DNA of 64,000 bases from Mycobacterium sp. (GCF_004298145.1 NZ_SCRH01000054.1:107300-171299), one strand, 5' to 3'. Positions 32,267 through 41,351 are shown, numbered from the stretch's first letter. Program-made: numbers and translations. Notes: generated by a model not told the origin, from the letters alone.

Positions 32267-33265
32267 ATGAACTTCGGGCTCAGCGACGAACAACAGCAAC
32301 TCGACGACGCCGAACGCGCGTGGTTGACCCAACATGACCCCATCGCGCGTCTGCGTAATTCCCTTGACTCCGAGCCGATCACGATCGATCCGGCGGGTAT
32401 CAGCCACCTGGCGGAGTCGGGCTTGTTGGCCTTGCTCACCCCCGACGTCGGGGGTGAGCACGCTGACTTGGCGGTGCTGGCTGAAGCCCATGGTTGGGCC
32501 GCGAGTTCACTGCCCGTCGCCGACCTTGCGACTGCGGCCTGGTTGCTCGATCTCGTCGATGCACCCCAGGCCGAACCGGCCGTCGCAGGCCAAGCCCTCT
32601 ACGGACTGGCGCGCCTGCCCGGCGAGAGCGGGGGGATCACGACCGCGGTGCCGATGGCCCCCGACCTGACGGGCGTGGTGGTGGTCGCGGAGTCCGCGGA
32701 TGCGGATATCTGCACGATCATCGACCAACCGGAATGGATACCGATGGCGACTTTGGACCTCTCCCGCACCTGGTCCAGAACCAGGGTCGGGCAACAAATC
32801 CGAGGCGGTATCGGGCTGCCCCGTGGCACCGTCGCATTGATCAGGGATGCCCTGGCTGTCCACCGGGCACTCGACGCATTGGGAGCAGCCGCCAGACTGT
32901 TGAACATGACCGTTTCCTACGCCAGCCAGCGCCAGCAGTTCGGCGTGGCGATTGGTTCATTCCAGGCCGTCAAGCACCACTGCGCAAATATGGCGGTGGG
33001 GGTCGAAGCAGGCCGGGCAGCGCTGTGGGCCGCCGCCCTCGCGCTGGACAACGCCGAGCCACCCGCCCGCCGGCATTCGGCCGCGGCGGGCGCAGCCTAC
33101 ACGAAGGCGGCAGCCGCCGATGTCGCCGGAACCGCGCTGCAGGTGCACGGCGGCATCGGGTTTACCTGGGAACACGATCTGCACCTACTCCTCCGTCGGG
33201 TCAAAGTCGATGAGGCGCTGGACGGTACGGTCGCCGAGCATCGGGCGGTGCTCGTCGATGCCTGA
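32267..33265 (+). CDS. acyl-CoA dehydrogenase, small FadE beta-type
   Basis: A 332-residue protein, shorter than catalytic chains and lacking the alpha-type FSEPGAGSD block. The C-terminal block VHGGIGFTWEHDLHLLLRRVK and YASQRQQFGVAIGSFQAVKHHCANMAV are diagnostic for beta subunits that pair with FadE alpha chains into alpha2beta2 enzymes. The natural partner is the divergent 30818-32017 gene. Overlaps the LLM gene by 8 bp. Confidence 0.86.
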   Translation: MNFGLSDEQQQLDDAERAWLTQHDPIARLRNSLDSEPITIDPAGISHLAESGLLALLTPDVGGEHADLAVLAEAHGWAASSLPVADLATAAWLLDLVDAPQAEPAVAGQALYGLARLPGESGGITTAVPMAPDLTGVVVVAESADADICTIIDQPEWIPMATLDLSRTWSRTRVGQQIRGGIGLPRGTVALIRDALAVHRALDALGAAARLLNMTVSYASQRQQFGVAIGSFQAVKHHCANMAVGVEAGRAALWAAALALDNAEPPARRHSAAAGAAYTKAAAADVAGTALQVHGGIGFTWEHDLHLLLRRVKVDEALDGTVAEHRAVLVDA

Positions 33266-34280
33266 GTCGGGAAAGCGGCGACCGGTCAGATGGGGGCTCC
33301 CGTGGCCGGGCCGGGAGATGGCCGAGCGCGCAGAAGCGGCCGGGGCCGCCGCATTCTGCTCGGGGGAGTTCAGTGACCGCGACGCCTATGTGACCACGAC
33401 AGAGATGGCGCTCAGCACGTCAACGGCCATGGTTGGACCCGGCATCGCGTATGCCTTCGCGCGCTCACCGTTCGTGCATGCCTCGGCGGTGCGTCAGCTG
33501 CATCGGCTGGCGCCCGGCCGCGTCTTCCTCGGGCTCGGCGCCGGCACCGGCCGAATGAATCGCGACTGGTTCGCCGTGGATTCGGATCGGCCGGCGCCGC
33601 GGATGGCTGAACTCATCGACGTCATCAAGGGTTATCTGCACGCGGAGAACGACGAGAAGATCCGTTACAGCGGTGAGTTCTACCGCGTCGACGCCGATAT
33701 CCGCGCACCGGTGTTCGGCCGCCTTGACGTCCCCATCCTGATCGGGGCCTTCAACAAGATCATGGTTCGGGTGGCGGGCAGGTCGGCGGACGGCGTGCTG
33801 GGGCACGGCCTGTTCACCGACCGCTGGTGGGAAGAGGTGATCGATCCGGAACTGGCGCGGGGCGCCGCGTCGGCCGGGCGTGATACCTCCGCGTTACATC
33901 GCTGGGGCTGGCTGATCACCGCCATCGACGACGAGTACCCCGACCGGGCGATCCGCGAGGCCAAACTTCAGATCGCGTTCTACCTGACGGTGCGGACTTA
34001 CGACTCCCTGGTTGCGCTGCACGGCTGGCAGGACCGAGTTGAGGCCATCCGCAAAGCATTTCGGTCGGGCCCGCCCGAGAGCATCGCCGATCATGTGACC
34101 GAGGAGATGGTGTGGGCAATCGCGGTCTGCGGAGACCGCGGTCAGGCCGCCGAGATGATCAAGGCGCGCAACCGGTTACCCGAGACGGTCTTCATCTCCC
34201 CGCCCAGCTTCCTGGTCGGGCGCCGCCGCAAGGCGGTCTACGACGCCTCGGCGATCGAATTCGCCGCGAATCTCGACTGA
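33258..34280 (+). CDS. LLM-class (luciferase-like) oxidoreductase
   Basis: A 340-residue TIM-barrel protein of the luciferase-like monooxygenase / F420-dependent class: AERAEAAGAAAFCSGEFSDRDAYVTTTEMALSTSTAMVGPGIAYAFARSP, VFLGLGAGTGRMNRDWF and VPILIGAFNKIMVRVAGRSADGVLGHG. ATG 33258 overlaps the dehydrogenase gene; the longer frame is a shadow. In mycobacteria F420H2 rather than FMN is the usual cofactor, but the sequence alone does not decide. Substrate unknown. Confidence 0.85.
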   Translation: MPESGKRRPVRWGLPWPGREMAERAEAAGAAAFCSGEFSDRDAYVTTTEMALSTSTAMVGPGIAYAFARSPFVHASAVRQLHRLAPGRVFLGLGAGTGRMNRDWFAVDSDRPAPRMAELIDVIKGYLHAENDEKIRYSGEFYRVDADIRAPVFGRLDVPILIGAFNKIMVRVAGRSADGVLGHGLFTDRWWEEVIDPELARGAASAGRDTSALHRWGWLITAIDDEYPDRAIREAKLQIAFYLTVRTYDSLVALHGWQDRVEAIRKAFRSGPPESIADHVTEEMVWAIAVCGDRGQAAEMIKARNRLPETVFISPPSFLVGRRRKAVYDASAIEFAANLD

Positions 34281-34304
34281 TCCGGGCGGGCGCGCGCACC
34301 GGCG

Positions 34305-35252
34305 CTATGACTGCCCTGCGCGCCTGCCCGCGGCGCGGAGAAGGCGCCATTCCGGGATAGGCCACACGTCTTGGTCTTCGCCCGCCAGCCGCTCGCCGTC
34401 CAGGTCCCAATCCAACAGCGTGCACACGCAGACGTGGTTGCCGATCGAGAGCAGCAACCGACTCACCGCCGTGGCGCGGCCCCGGATCCGGTTGCCGTTC
34501 TCGGTCTCGGCGTCCAGGCTGACCACGCTGACCCAGCGTTCCACGGGATGTCGCTCGACGTGCCTGACACCGTTGACAATTCGTGAGATCCGGTTTCCTC
34601 GGCGTAGGTAACCGGAATACACGTGCTCGGCACCTTCGCCGACCGGCGCGGTATAGGTGAGCAGGCTCAACGCCGATCCGGCGGCCCACGTATAGCCGAC
34701 GCGGCGGTATCCCCGCTCGGGCCGTGGGCCCCAGGATCGGTCGCGCATCGCGAAGCAATCGACGGCAATGGCGTCGCCGTCGAGTGTCACCGTCCCGCTA
34801 ACCCGGCCGGTCTGGTCGAAATGGTGCGCCTTGGGATAGGGCGGTTCACCGGTTCGCAACGGCACGGGCGGTTCGGCGGCCTCAAATCGCAATCGCGCGT
34901 CCATCCGCGCCCGGTCGTCGTAGGCAATGTCGTAGACCATCAGCGGTTCGCGGACCTCGACGCGCATCCCCGTGGGGAACGTGATCAGCTCCGGTCCGGG
35001 GTCGGCCGGCAGCTTCAAATGCGCGAAGTACTCGTAGAACGGTGAATCGATCGGGTGGGCCGTAGCGGCATCCCACATCCACATGCCGCCGGCCGTGACG
35101 CCTGCGTTCTGGCGCACCGAGGCGTACATCCATCCACCAATTGTTCGCTCCGGCACCACGAACGAGTACCAAAACGTCTCGGTCTCGTAGTGGCCGTCCC
35201 CCGGGCGATGTAGCGCGTCGTCGTGAGGCCCGAACGCGTTCTCGATTGTCAC
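34305..35252 (-). CDS. lipocalin-like protein D (DUF7064/7065-like)
   Basis: A 315-residue, beta-rich protein: ETETFWYSFVVPERTIGGWMYASVRQNAGVTAGGMWMWD, FDQTGRVSGTVTLDGDAIAVDCFAMRDRSWGPR and YTWAAGSALSLLTYTAPVGEG. This resembles the two-lobed lipocalin-like proteins at 27121-30753 in layout, though more distantly. It is translationally coupled (GTGA overlap) to the APH-type kinase gene upstream. Function unknown; the coupling suggests both act on the same small hydrophobic molecule. Confidence 0.68.
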   Translation of the reverse strand: MTIENAFGPHDDALHRPGDGHYETETFWYSFVVPERTIGGWMYASVRQNAGVTAGGMWMWDAATAHPIDSPFYEYFAHLKLPADPGPELITFPTGMRVEVREPLMVYDIAYDDRARMDARLRFEAAEPPVPLRTGEPPYPKAHHFDQTGRVSGTVTLDGDAIAVDCFAMRDRSWGPRPERGYRRVGYTWAAGSALSLLTYTAPVGEGAEHVYSGYLRRGNRISRIVNGVRHVERHPVERWVSVVSLDAETENGNRIRGRATAVSRLLLSIGNHVCVCTLLDWDLDGERLAGEDQDVWPIPEWRLLRAAGRRAGQS

Positions 35253-36646
35253 CGCTGTTCCGGATTGACGTCGTCAGGCAGCGGATCGAACCGTCGCTCG
35301 GCCAGCACTCCCATCGCCGGGCGCATCAACTCATGCTGAAGATGAGCCCGGACCCACAGGTAGGCAACGATGTTGGTGTCGGAGAGAGATTCGGCGCCGA
35401 TAGTGTCCGCGAGTTCGCGGCGGCCCTCGCCAACTGTCCTCGGCCGCCGGCGCCTCACCTTCTCCAACGCGTCGAGTTCGTGCCGCTCCACCAACTCCCG
35501 GTGGCGATCCGCTGCACTGAGGTATTTGACAATGCGGGCCAATCCTTTTGCGCGCAGCGCTACGAAGGGATCGTCGATGCCAGGGACGATGATGTCCCTG
35601 AGTTGCGCCAGGACGACGTCATAGAGCTGTTGGCGTTCGGTGGAAGCGCCGTCAAGCTCTACCCGGGTCAGCCCCTTGAGCCCATACTGTTCGGCAAGCG
35701 CCTCGGCGAACAGCGTGTTATGCAGCGCCTCGTAGATGAGCGCATTGCCGATCTCACCGTGCACCCCGCGTTCGACCGTGCGCCGGAAGCCCAGAATCAC
35801 CACTTTGAATTCGGCGAAAAGCCGGTAGTACCGCACGCGACCGAGGTCGAGAGCAGTGCCGGAAAAGGTCTCGTACTCGGCCAGTCGATCGGCGAAACAC
35901 GTGAACGGTTCCTGCACTGCCCGCAACGCCAGCCAGCCAAGGTCTTCCATCGGGTCACCGAAATGGGCTAGCTCCCAATCGAGTACGGCGGTGATGCGGC
36001 CGTCGGCGTAGAGAAAGTTGCCGGGACCGGTGTCCCCCTGAACGATGACCGGATCGATATCCGTGTCGGGAATGTTGGCTTTCAGCCAGGCAAGGCCGAA
36101 TTCGATCGTCGGGTCCTTCGGCGGATCGCCGAACCGGTAGAGCGCCTCCCACCGGGCGATGTCCGCCTCGACACAAGCCCGTAGTGGCCGGCGGGGCTCA
36201 TCCAGCCGCACCCGCGCGGGATCGACGCGGTGCAGGGCTGCCAGTATGCCCATGAACTCCCGCGCGATCGCCAGCCGCGCGCGCTCATCTTTGAGCCGGG
36301 AGAACCACGTCTCGCCCTCGACGCGACCGCAGAGCACGGCCTGAAGCAACGGATGAGACGCGACGAATCGGGGCACCGGTACCTCCGTGTCCTGCAGTGC
36401 CGCGTAGAAACGCGCCTCGCGGTCGAGCGTGAACGGATCGCCGGTCTTAGCGGGATCTGATGAGTCGAAGCGCAGGAAGAGCGGCTCGAGGGGACCGTCA
36501 TCGCGTTCGACGTCGACGAGCCAGGCTTGGCGCCTGCCGCCCCCGGGGCGACGCCGGGCGTGAACGTGGGCGGCCCCGGTGACCTCCTGCAGCCAGGAGG
36601 TGATCGCGGGCGGAAGACCCTGTGCCGGTTCAGTGGTCACTGTCAT
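35249..36646 (-). CDS. APH-type phosphotransferase family protein
   Basis: A 465-residue aminoglycoside-phosphotransferase-fold kinase. The catalytic loop is VIVQGDTGPGNFLY (Asp205, Asn210), with Gln203 where HGD is usual. VLDWELAHFGDPMEDLGWL supplies the metal-binding Asp223. The family includes kinases attached to acyl-CoA dehydrogenases (ACAD10/11) that phosphorylate hydroxyacyl groups, which fits the FadE-rich context better than drug resistance. The C-terminal 120 residues are helical and unassigned. Starts 3 bp after the SMP-30-like gene. Confidence 0.8.
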   Translation of the reverse strand: MTVTTEPAQGLPPAITSWLQEVTGAAHVHARRRPGGGRRQAWLVDVERDDGPLEPLFLRFDSSDPAKTGDPFTLDREARFYAALQDTEVPVPRFVASHPLLQAVLCGRVEGETWFSRLKDERARLAIAREFMGILAALHRVDPARVRLDEPRRPLRACVEADIARWEALYRFGDPPKDPTIEFGLAWLKANIPDTDIDPVIVQGDTGPGNFLYADGRITAVLDWELAHFGDPMEDLGWLALRAVQEPFTCFADRLAEYETFSGTALDLGRVRYYRLFAEFKVVILGFRRTVERGVHGEIGNALIYEALHNTLFAEALAEQYGLKGLTRVELDGASTERQQLYDVVLAQLRDIIVPGIDDPFVALRAKGLARIVKYLSAADRHRELVERHELDALEKVRRRRPRTVGEGRRELADTIGAESLSDTNIVAYLWVRAHLQHELMRPAMGVLAERRFDPLPDDVNPEQR

Positions 36647-36649
36647 GCG

Positions 36650-37516
36650 TCAGGCCACTCCGACGTCGACATTGACGGCGTCGATCCGGCCGTGCGAGTC
36701 CCCGGCGAAGAACCGCCGCACGTCCGTGTCGGCCGTGCACAAGAACAGCGTCTTCCCGTCGAGACCGCCCAGCTCGACGCCCGTCGCCCAACGGTCACCG
36801 GTGGTGATCACGTCGGTGATCTCGCCGCCCTCCAATACCCGGACGAACTGCCCCTCCAGATAGCAGCCAACCCACACGGCGCCGTCCGCGTCGACCGCGA
36901 TCCCGTCCGGATGCGTGCGGGGCAGCTCCGCCCACGTCCGGCGATTCGTGAGCCGGCCGTCCCCGTCGATGTCGAAGGCCGTGATTCGTTCGGCGAACGT
37001 CTCATTGACCAACAACCTGCCATCGTTGGTGACGACGGCACCGTTCGGAAACGCAAGCTCGTCAGCGTCGCGGATAACCTGCCCGTCCGGCGTAACTGAG
37101 ACGATCCCCCCACCTGCCGGCGCACCCTCCATGTCAGCGGTCACCTCGCCGATCGCACCGACGTAGGCGGTACCGTCCGGTGACACGACCATATCGTCGC
37201 AGTGACCGGCCGCGGCGTCCCCAAGTTCCGCGTACACCTCAGCCTCGCCATTGCGGACGGCGAACACGCGAGCCGAGGACATGCCGACGACCAGCGGTGT
37301 GCCATCGGGAAGAAACCCGACGCCACCGGGCATTTCGTCGAACCGCGCGACCGTCCGAACGGTTCCCCCAGGGTCGGCGGTGCACAACCGCTTGGCGACC
37401 ATGTCCGAAAACCAGAGCTGTCCGGCGCGCCAGCGCGGCGCCTCCGGGAACGACAAGTCCCCGATGAAAGACTTCTCGGGTAGCTCCACTGGTTCCTTCC
37501 AAAAGTATTGATTCAC
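36650..37516 (-). CDS. SMP-30/gluconolactonase-type beta-propeller protein
   Basis: About 288 residues. SFPEAPRWRAGQLWFSDM, MPGGVGFLPDGTPLVVGM, CDDMVVSPDGTAYVG, FPNGAVVTNDGRLLVNETFAERI and HPDGIAVDADGAVWVG are the repeated blades of SMP-30/LRE lactonases. The metal-binding Glu (PEAP), Asn (PNG) and Asp (HPDG) positions are kept. The start is uncertain: GTG 37516 lies just upstream of the first blade, and longer frames run into the P450 gene. Probable lactone or ester hydrolase. Confidence 0.78.
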   Translation of the reverse strand: MNQYFWKEPVELPEKSFIGDLSFPEAPRWRAGQLWFSDMVAKRLCTADPGGTVRTVARFDEMPGGVGFLPDGTPLVVGMSSARVFAVRNGEAEVYAELGDAAAGHCDDMVVSPDGTAYVGAIGEVTADMEGAPAGGGIVSVTPDGQVIRDADELAFPNGAVVTNDGRLLVNETFAERITAFDIDGDGRLTNRRTWAELPRTHPDGIAVDADGAVWVGCYLEGQFVRVLEGGEITDVITTGDRWATGVELGGLDGKTLFLCTADTDVRRFFAGDSHGRIDAVNVDVGVA

Positions 37517-37538
37517 AACGTTTTCAGCGAGGAATCGA

Positions 37539-38738
37539 TCAGGGGTTCCATCGAAGCGGGAGCCGGTCGAGGCTGTACACCCCGCCGCTGTGTTCGACCA
37601 CCGCTGCCTCGTCGGCGACCTCGTAATCAGGGATGAGCCGATGCCACTCGTCGAGCACGACGGCCATCTCCTGGCGGGCCAAGTGAGAGCCGAGGCACCG
37701 ATGCGGCCCAGCGCCGAAGCCGATGTGCCGCGGCCTGGGCGCGTCGAAATCCACGGTGCCGCCACGTGGATGCTCCTTCGGGTCGCGGTTGGCCATGCCC
37801 AACGGGAAAGCGACCATATCGCCTTGCTTGATCGGGCAACCGTGAAAATCAGTGTCGCGGGTGGCGATTCGCGCCGTCTGGACGATCGGGTACGCGCGGA
37901 CGAGTTCCTCGACCACCAGCGGAATGATCGTTGGGTCGGTCACGATCTTGTGCCGGTCCGCGGGATGAGTTGCCAGGTGGTAGAACGCGTACGACAACTG
38001 CCCGGCCACCGTGTCCAAGCCGGCCATGAACAGCAGCAGCATGCATGACAACAGGTCCTCGTCGGTCGGCGATGCCCCGTCGATCTTCCAGTCGATCGCA
38101 TGGCTGACGATGTCGTCGCTTCGGGTGCTCGGATCGTCACGTTTCTGCGTAATCAAGTCCCCGAAGTAAGCCATCACCTCCATCATGGCACCCACGGTGA
38201 TCGATCGATCCGGATCGCTCTCCGGGGTAGCGTGCAGAATCTTTGCCTCCCACACCATGAAATCGTCGAGCCGGTCGATCGGCAGTCCCATGATCTGCAG
38301 GAAGATCGTCGTCGGGAACACCGCGGCAAAGTCTGCATAGAAGTCGCATTCCCCTTGGGCGCGAAACTTTTCGATGAGTTTGACTGCAAACGCGCGCTGC
38401 TCGGACTCCAGACTGTTGATCCGCCCCGGGGAGAAATAGAGCCCGAGCACATGGCGCCACTTGCTGTGGTCCGGCGGATCCAGCATGATCGGGATCCACT
38501 TGTACGGTGGTTCCGGCTCTATCGGAACCATCACCGCATTCGAGAACAACTCAGGATGCTGCAGTCCCTCGAGGATTGCATCGTGATCTGTGAAGACCCA
38601 GTAACCCGAAGCTTCGTCGGCACGCAAGAAGGGCCGGTTCTCGGCCTGTAACCGATCCAATCGTCTGAAGTTGGAGCAGGCGGGGTCACCGCCCCGCACA
38701 AACTGGTAGGCCGGGCAGGCTTCCGTTGGACTACTCAC
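37539..38738 (-). CDS. cytochrome P450 (paralogue of 48386-49588)
   Basis: A 399-residue P450. I-helix LLLFMAGLDTVAGQLS, ExxR in VEELVRAYPIVQTAR, and heme loop FGAGPHRCLGSHLARQE with Cys348. Blocks such as YKWIPIMLDPPDHSKWRHVLGLYFSPGRI match the second P450 in this window closely. GTG 38738 is preferred (GGGAG 7 bp upstream), because the longer frame begins inside the operator-like motif at 38801. No ferredoxin gene is adjacent here. Likely hydroxylates a hydrophobic substrate. Confidence 0.9.
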   Translation of the reverse strand: MSSPTEACPAYQFVRGGDPACSNFRRLDRLQAENRPFLRADEASGYWVFTDHDAILEGLQHPELFSNAVMVPIEPEPPYKWIPIMLDPPDHSKWRHVLGLYFSPGRINSLESEQRAFAVKLIEKFRAQGECDFYADFAAVFPTTIFLQIMGLPIDRLDDFMVWEAKILHATPESDPDRSITVGAMMEVMAYFGDLITQKRDDPSTRSDDIVSHAIDWKIDGASPTDEDLLSCMLLLFMAGLDTVAGQLSYAFYHLATHPADRHKIVTDPTIIPLVVEELVRAYPIVQTARIATRDTDFHGCPIKQGDMVAFPLGMANRDPKEHPRGGTVDFDAPRPRHIGFGAGPHRCLGSHLARQEMAVVLDEWHRLIPDYEVADEAAVVEHSGGVYSLDRLPLRWNP

Positions 38739-38800
38739 CAGTGAACTCCCGCCATTGCGCCATGCACTGTCGCTACAATGCCAACACATCTCGCGGAAAA

Positions 38801-38820
38801 TAGTCAAGCAGGCTTCGCTA
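38801..38820. promoter_or_regulatory. MarR operator candidate, copy 1
   Basis: TAGTCAAGCAGGCTTCGCTA, an imperfect palindrome 62 bp before the P450 start. It matches the site at 39402-39421 at 15 of 20 positions. Confidence 0.55.
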
Positions 38821-38837
38821 ATTTACCGCTGCCTACA

Positions 38838-39350
38838 TCACCGAGGCGGCACATCGTCCTTCGCGTGGAAGGCTTCGGCGAGTAACTTTGCGAGCTGGTC
38901 GAACTTACGTTGACCCAACACGGCAACGAGGTCAGCGTTTATGGTCTTCCCAATCGAGCAGGCCTCATCAAGCATTTCGAGTCCCTTGCGGGTATAGAAG
39001 ACCTTCTTGGCTCGGCCGTCCGCTGGGTCCGCACGGCGTTCAACGAATCCGAGTTGCTCGAGCTCGGTGACCAGTTGCCCGATTGCCGTCTTCGAGACAC
39101 CCTCGGCCCGAGCGATATCCACGATCCTGCTGCCGTCGAGGCGCAGGTGCACGAAGACCCGATTATGCACGCGCCGCAGCGTGCTGTAGCCGCGCGCATG
39201 AGCTCGTTGGCTGCTCGTTGCGGCCATCCACTCACCGAAGTCGATGGCGTGGCGCTGCAACGACTCCGTGACGAACTCTTCGATAGCGCGGTAATCCACC
39301 TCGGAGTCCCGGCGCGACCGCGGGCTGCCGCCTTCCGCTCTCCCTCGCAT
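38838..39350 (-). CDS. MarR family regulator
   Basis: A 170-residue winged-helix protein: LRLDGSRIVDIARAEGVSKTAIGQLVTELEQLGFVERRADPADGRAKKVFYTRKG is a full MarR DNA-binding domain. It lies between two matching 20-bp palindromic sites, one before the P450 and one before its own start and the divergent AveC-like gene, so it probably controls all three. Confidence 0.88.
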   Translation of the reverse strand: MRGRAEGGSPRSRRDSEVDYRAIEEFVTESLQRHAIDFGEWMAATSSQRAHARGYSTLRRVHNRVFVHLRLDGSRIVDIARAEGVSKTAIGQLVTELEQLGFVERRADPADGRAKKVFYTRKGLEMLDEACSIGKTINADLVAVLGQRKFDQLAKLLAEAFHAKDDVPPR

Positions 39351-39401
39351 TACTGCAGACTAGCGCCTCACGCGCTTGGCAGTTGACATCACGGCGAAAA
39401 T

Positions 39402-39421
39402 TAGTAAAGCTTACTTCACTA
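39402..39421. promoter_or_regulatory. MarR operator candidate, copy 2
   Basis: TAGTAAAGCTTACTTCACTA, containing AGTAA-N3-TTACT (39403-39415). Sits between the divergent MarR gene and the AveC-like gene and matches the P450 upstream site. Confidence 0.6.
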
Positions 39422-39443
39422 TATCCGCAGGCTGGCAGGTGGC

Positions 39444-40367
39444 ATGAGATCGTTTATGGCAGGCGCCGAATTGGTTCCCCCATCCACGCTGAAGCCGGCC
39501 GGGGTGTGGTTCTTCAATTGGGTGATCCCCATCGTGGGCAGCCTGTTCATCGTGCTGGTGATCGCTGGCGTAATCTGTCGCCGCCGGTTCACCTGGGGCT
39601 TCTTGTTCCTGTTCAACAGCATGGCGATCTACTGGATGGAAACCGTGGGCGACTGGGGACAGATGCTGTTCTACAGCCCGACCTTCGCCCGACACCATCT
39701 GCTGGAGTGGCTGCCGCTGAAGACACCCAACGATCCGCTGTTCATGCCATTCGCCTATGCCGTCTACTGGGGTGTACACGCCATCTTGGTGCTGTGGCTG
39801 AGTCAGTTGGTGGCCTCGCGCACCGGCTGGAGCATGCTCAAATCTCTTCTTATACTGGCTATTCCGGTCAACTATGTCTGGGACTTCGTCGTGGAAGGCA
39901 CCGCCACAGCGATGGGCTGGTGGACCTACGACCCCGGCATGGGCCCCGTCCTCCAGTGGCCCAACGGCGGGCGCATCACCCTAGTGTGGACCATCGGTCT
40001 GATGTGCGTGTGGCCCAACCTCATCGCCTACTGGGCCGGCAAACCACCCATCCGTGGCCTCAACCATCTGGAGCGGTTCTGCGGCCTGCAGCACTTCACC
40101 GTTCCCAAAACCACCCCGCCGACGCCGGCTGTCGACACCGCGGGCGCAGGCATTGCCGTAGAGGTGGCCACGCGACCAGTGGTCAAAACCAAACAGCAGG
40201 AGTTCGACGACTACCTCAACTACGACGTCACCATCGCCCGTTGGAAATTCGAGTTGCTACGGCTGGGCGCCTGGTTCGTCTGCTTCCAGGTCAGCTTTTG
40301 TGTCCTCGCCGTGCCGTTGGTGCTGTTCCGGGCGTTGAGCGGCGTTGACAGTCCTTACGTTCCGTGA
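39444..40367 (+). CDS. AveC-like (spirocyclase family) membrane protein
   Basis: A 307-residue membrane protein with about six hydrophobic segments. FLFNSMAIYWMETVGDWGQMLFYSPTF, IPVNYVWDFVVEGTATAMGWWTYDPGMGPVLQWPNGGRI and VWPNLIAYWAG are reminiscent of the AveC family, whose founder shapes spiroketals in avermectin; mycobacterial members are uncharacterised. The start could be ATG 39444 or 39456. Downstream lies a 60-residue single-TM protein. MarR-regulated by position. Confidence 0.62.
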   Translation: MRSFMAGAELVPPSTLKPAGVWFFNWVIPIVGSLFIVLVIAGVICRRRFTWGFLFLFNSMAIYWMETVGDWGQMLFYSPTFARHHLLEWLPLKTPNDPLFMPFAYAVYWGVHAILVLWLSQLVASRTGWSMLKSLLILAIPVNYVWDFVVEGTATAMGWWTYDPGMGPVLQWPNGGRITLVWTIGLMCVWPNLIAYWAGKPPIRGLNHLERFCGLQHFTVPKTTPPTPAVDTAGAGIAVEVATRPVVKTKQQEFDDYLNYDVTIARWKFELLRLGAWFVCFQVSFCVLAVPLVLFRALSGVDSPYVP

Positions 40368-40385
40368 TTTGAAAGGGCCAGCATC

Positions 40386-40568
40386 GTGCCTAGACGACCA
40401 CGTCGCCGCGTCAACATGAAAGACCTTCCCCCCGAGTTCTTTCTGCCGCCTGCGACCGATACCGGCCTGCGGCGAGAAACCGTCGGACTGCTGCTCGGCA
40501 GCCTTGCCTTTGTCACCATCCTCGCGATCATCGTCGCGCTCACCCAAGGAATCGTGCTCAAGGTGTAA
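40386..40568 (+). CDS. 60-residue single-pass membrane protein
   Basis: A GTG-started small protein with an Arg-rich N-terminus (PRRPRRRVNMKDLPPEFFLPP) and one C-terminal membrane helix (ETVGLLLGSLAFVTILAIIVALTQGIVL). It follows the AveC-like gene by 18 bp and is likely its partner. No family recognised. Confidence 0.65.
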   Translation: MPRRPRRRVNMKDLPPEFFLPPATDTGLRRETVGLLLGSLAFVTILAIIVALTQGIVLKV

Positions 40569-40590
40569 GCGGGAAAATCGGAGACAGTGA

Positions 40591-41349
40591 TTAACGTCCG
40601 CGAAAGCGTGGTTCGCGTCGGTCACGAAAAGCCCGCACGCCTTCGCGAACGTCCTCGCTGCGATGCAGGGCTTCCTGGCCCCGGATCTCGACGCCCTGCG
40701 TCTCCCCCAACTCGGACAGCGCCGCAGTCCGTAGCGCGCGCTTTATCCAGGCATAGGACAGCGTCGGACCGCCGGCCAGGGCCTGCGTCACGGCCTCGAA
40801 CTCCGCGTCGTAGGCTTCGTCGGGGACCACGTGCGAGATCATGCCCCACTCAAATGCTGTTGTGGCAGTGATCCTCTCGGCGAGCAAAGCCATCCGCGCC
40901 GCCCGCGCACGGCCGATGGACGCCGGGATCAGCGCCGACGCCCCGCCGTCGGTCATCAAGCCGATCTTTGTGAACGACAACTGGAAGAACGCCGATTCCG
41001 CGACGACCGCCAGATCACAGGCGAGTACCAGCGAGCATCCCACGCCGACGGCCGCACCGCGGACGCCGGCAACAACCGGCTTGGGCGACCCGGTGAGGAC
41101 CTCGACCAGTTCGGCCGCCGCGGCGCCCGCGCCCCCGATGTCCTCGCCGCCGACCTCACCGCCGGCGCAGAACGCGCGACCAGCACCGGTCAGCGTAATG
41201 ACGCGGACCGAATCATCGCTCGCGGCAGCCGAAATCGCCTCGCGAAGAGCGACGAGCATGGGCGTGTTGACCGCGTTCAGCTTCTCGGGCTTGTCGAGCA
41301 CGATGCGCAACACAGCATCATCGCGGCGGCACGAGACGCCCGCAGTCAC
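40591..41349 (-). CDS. enoyl-CoA hydratase/isomerase (crotonase)
   Basis: A 252-residue crotonase: LRIVLDKPEKLNAVNTPML, AFCAGGEVGGED, VAGVRGAAVGVGCSLVLACDLAVVAESAFFQLSFTKIGLMTDGGAS. The CAGGxV oxyanion motif is kept. The second catalytic Glu position (usually E-x-G near residue 140) carries M-T-D, so isomerase or other crotonase chemistry is possible. GTG 41349 lies right at the stop of the upstream dehydrogenase, so they are coupled. Confidence 0.87.
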   Translation of the reverse strand: MTAGVSCRRDDAVLRIVLDKPEKLNAVNTPMLVALREAISAAASDDSVRVITLTGAGRAFCAGGEVGGEDIGGAGAAAAELVEVLTGSPKPVVAGVRGAAVGVGCSLVLACDLAVVAESAFFQLSFTKIGLMTDGGASALIPASIGRARAARMALLAERITATTAFEWGMISHVVPDEAYDAEFEAVTQALAGGPTLSYAWIKRALRTAALSELGETQGVEIRGQEALHRSEDVREGVRAFRDRREPRFRGR

Positions 41350-41351
41350 GG

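Noticed and set aside
35249..36646. Aminoglycoside resistance gene
   Set aside because: Although of APH fold, it sits among acyl-CoA genes, is coupled to a lipocalin-like gene and has a QGD loop; a metabolic kinase is more likely.
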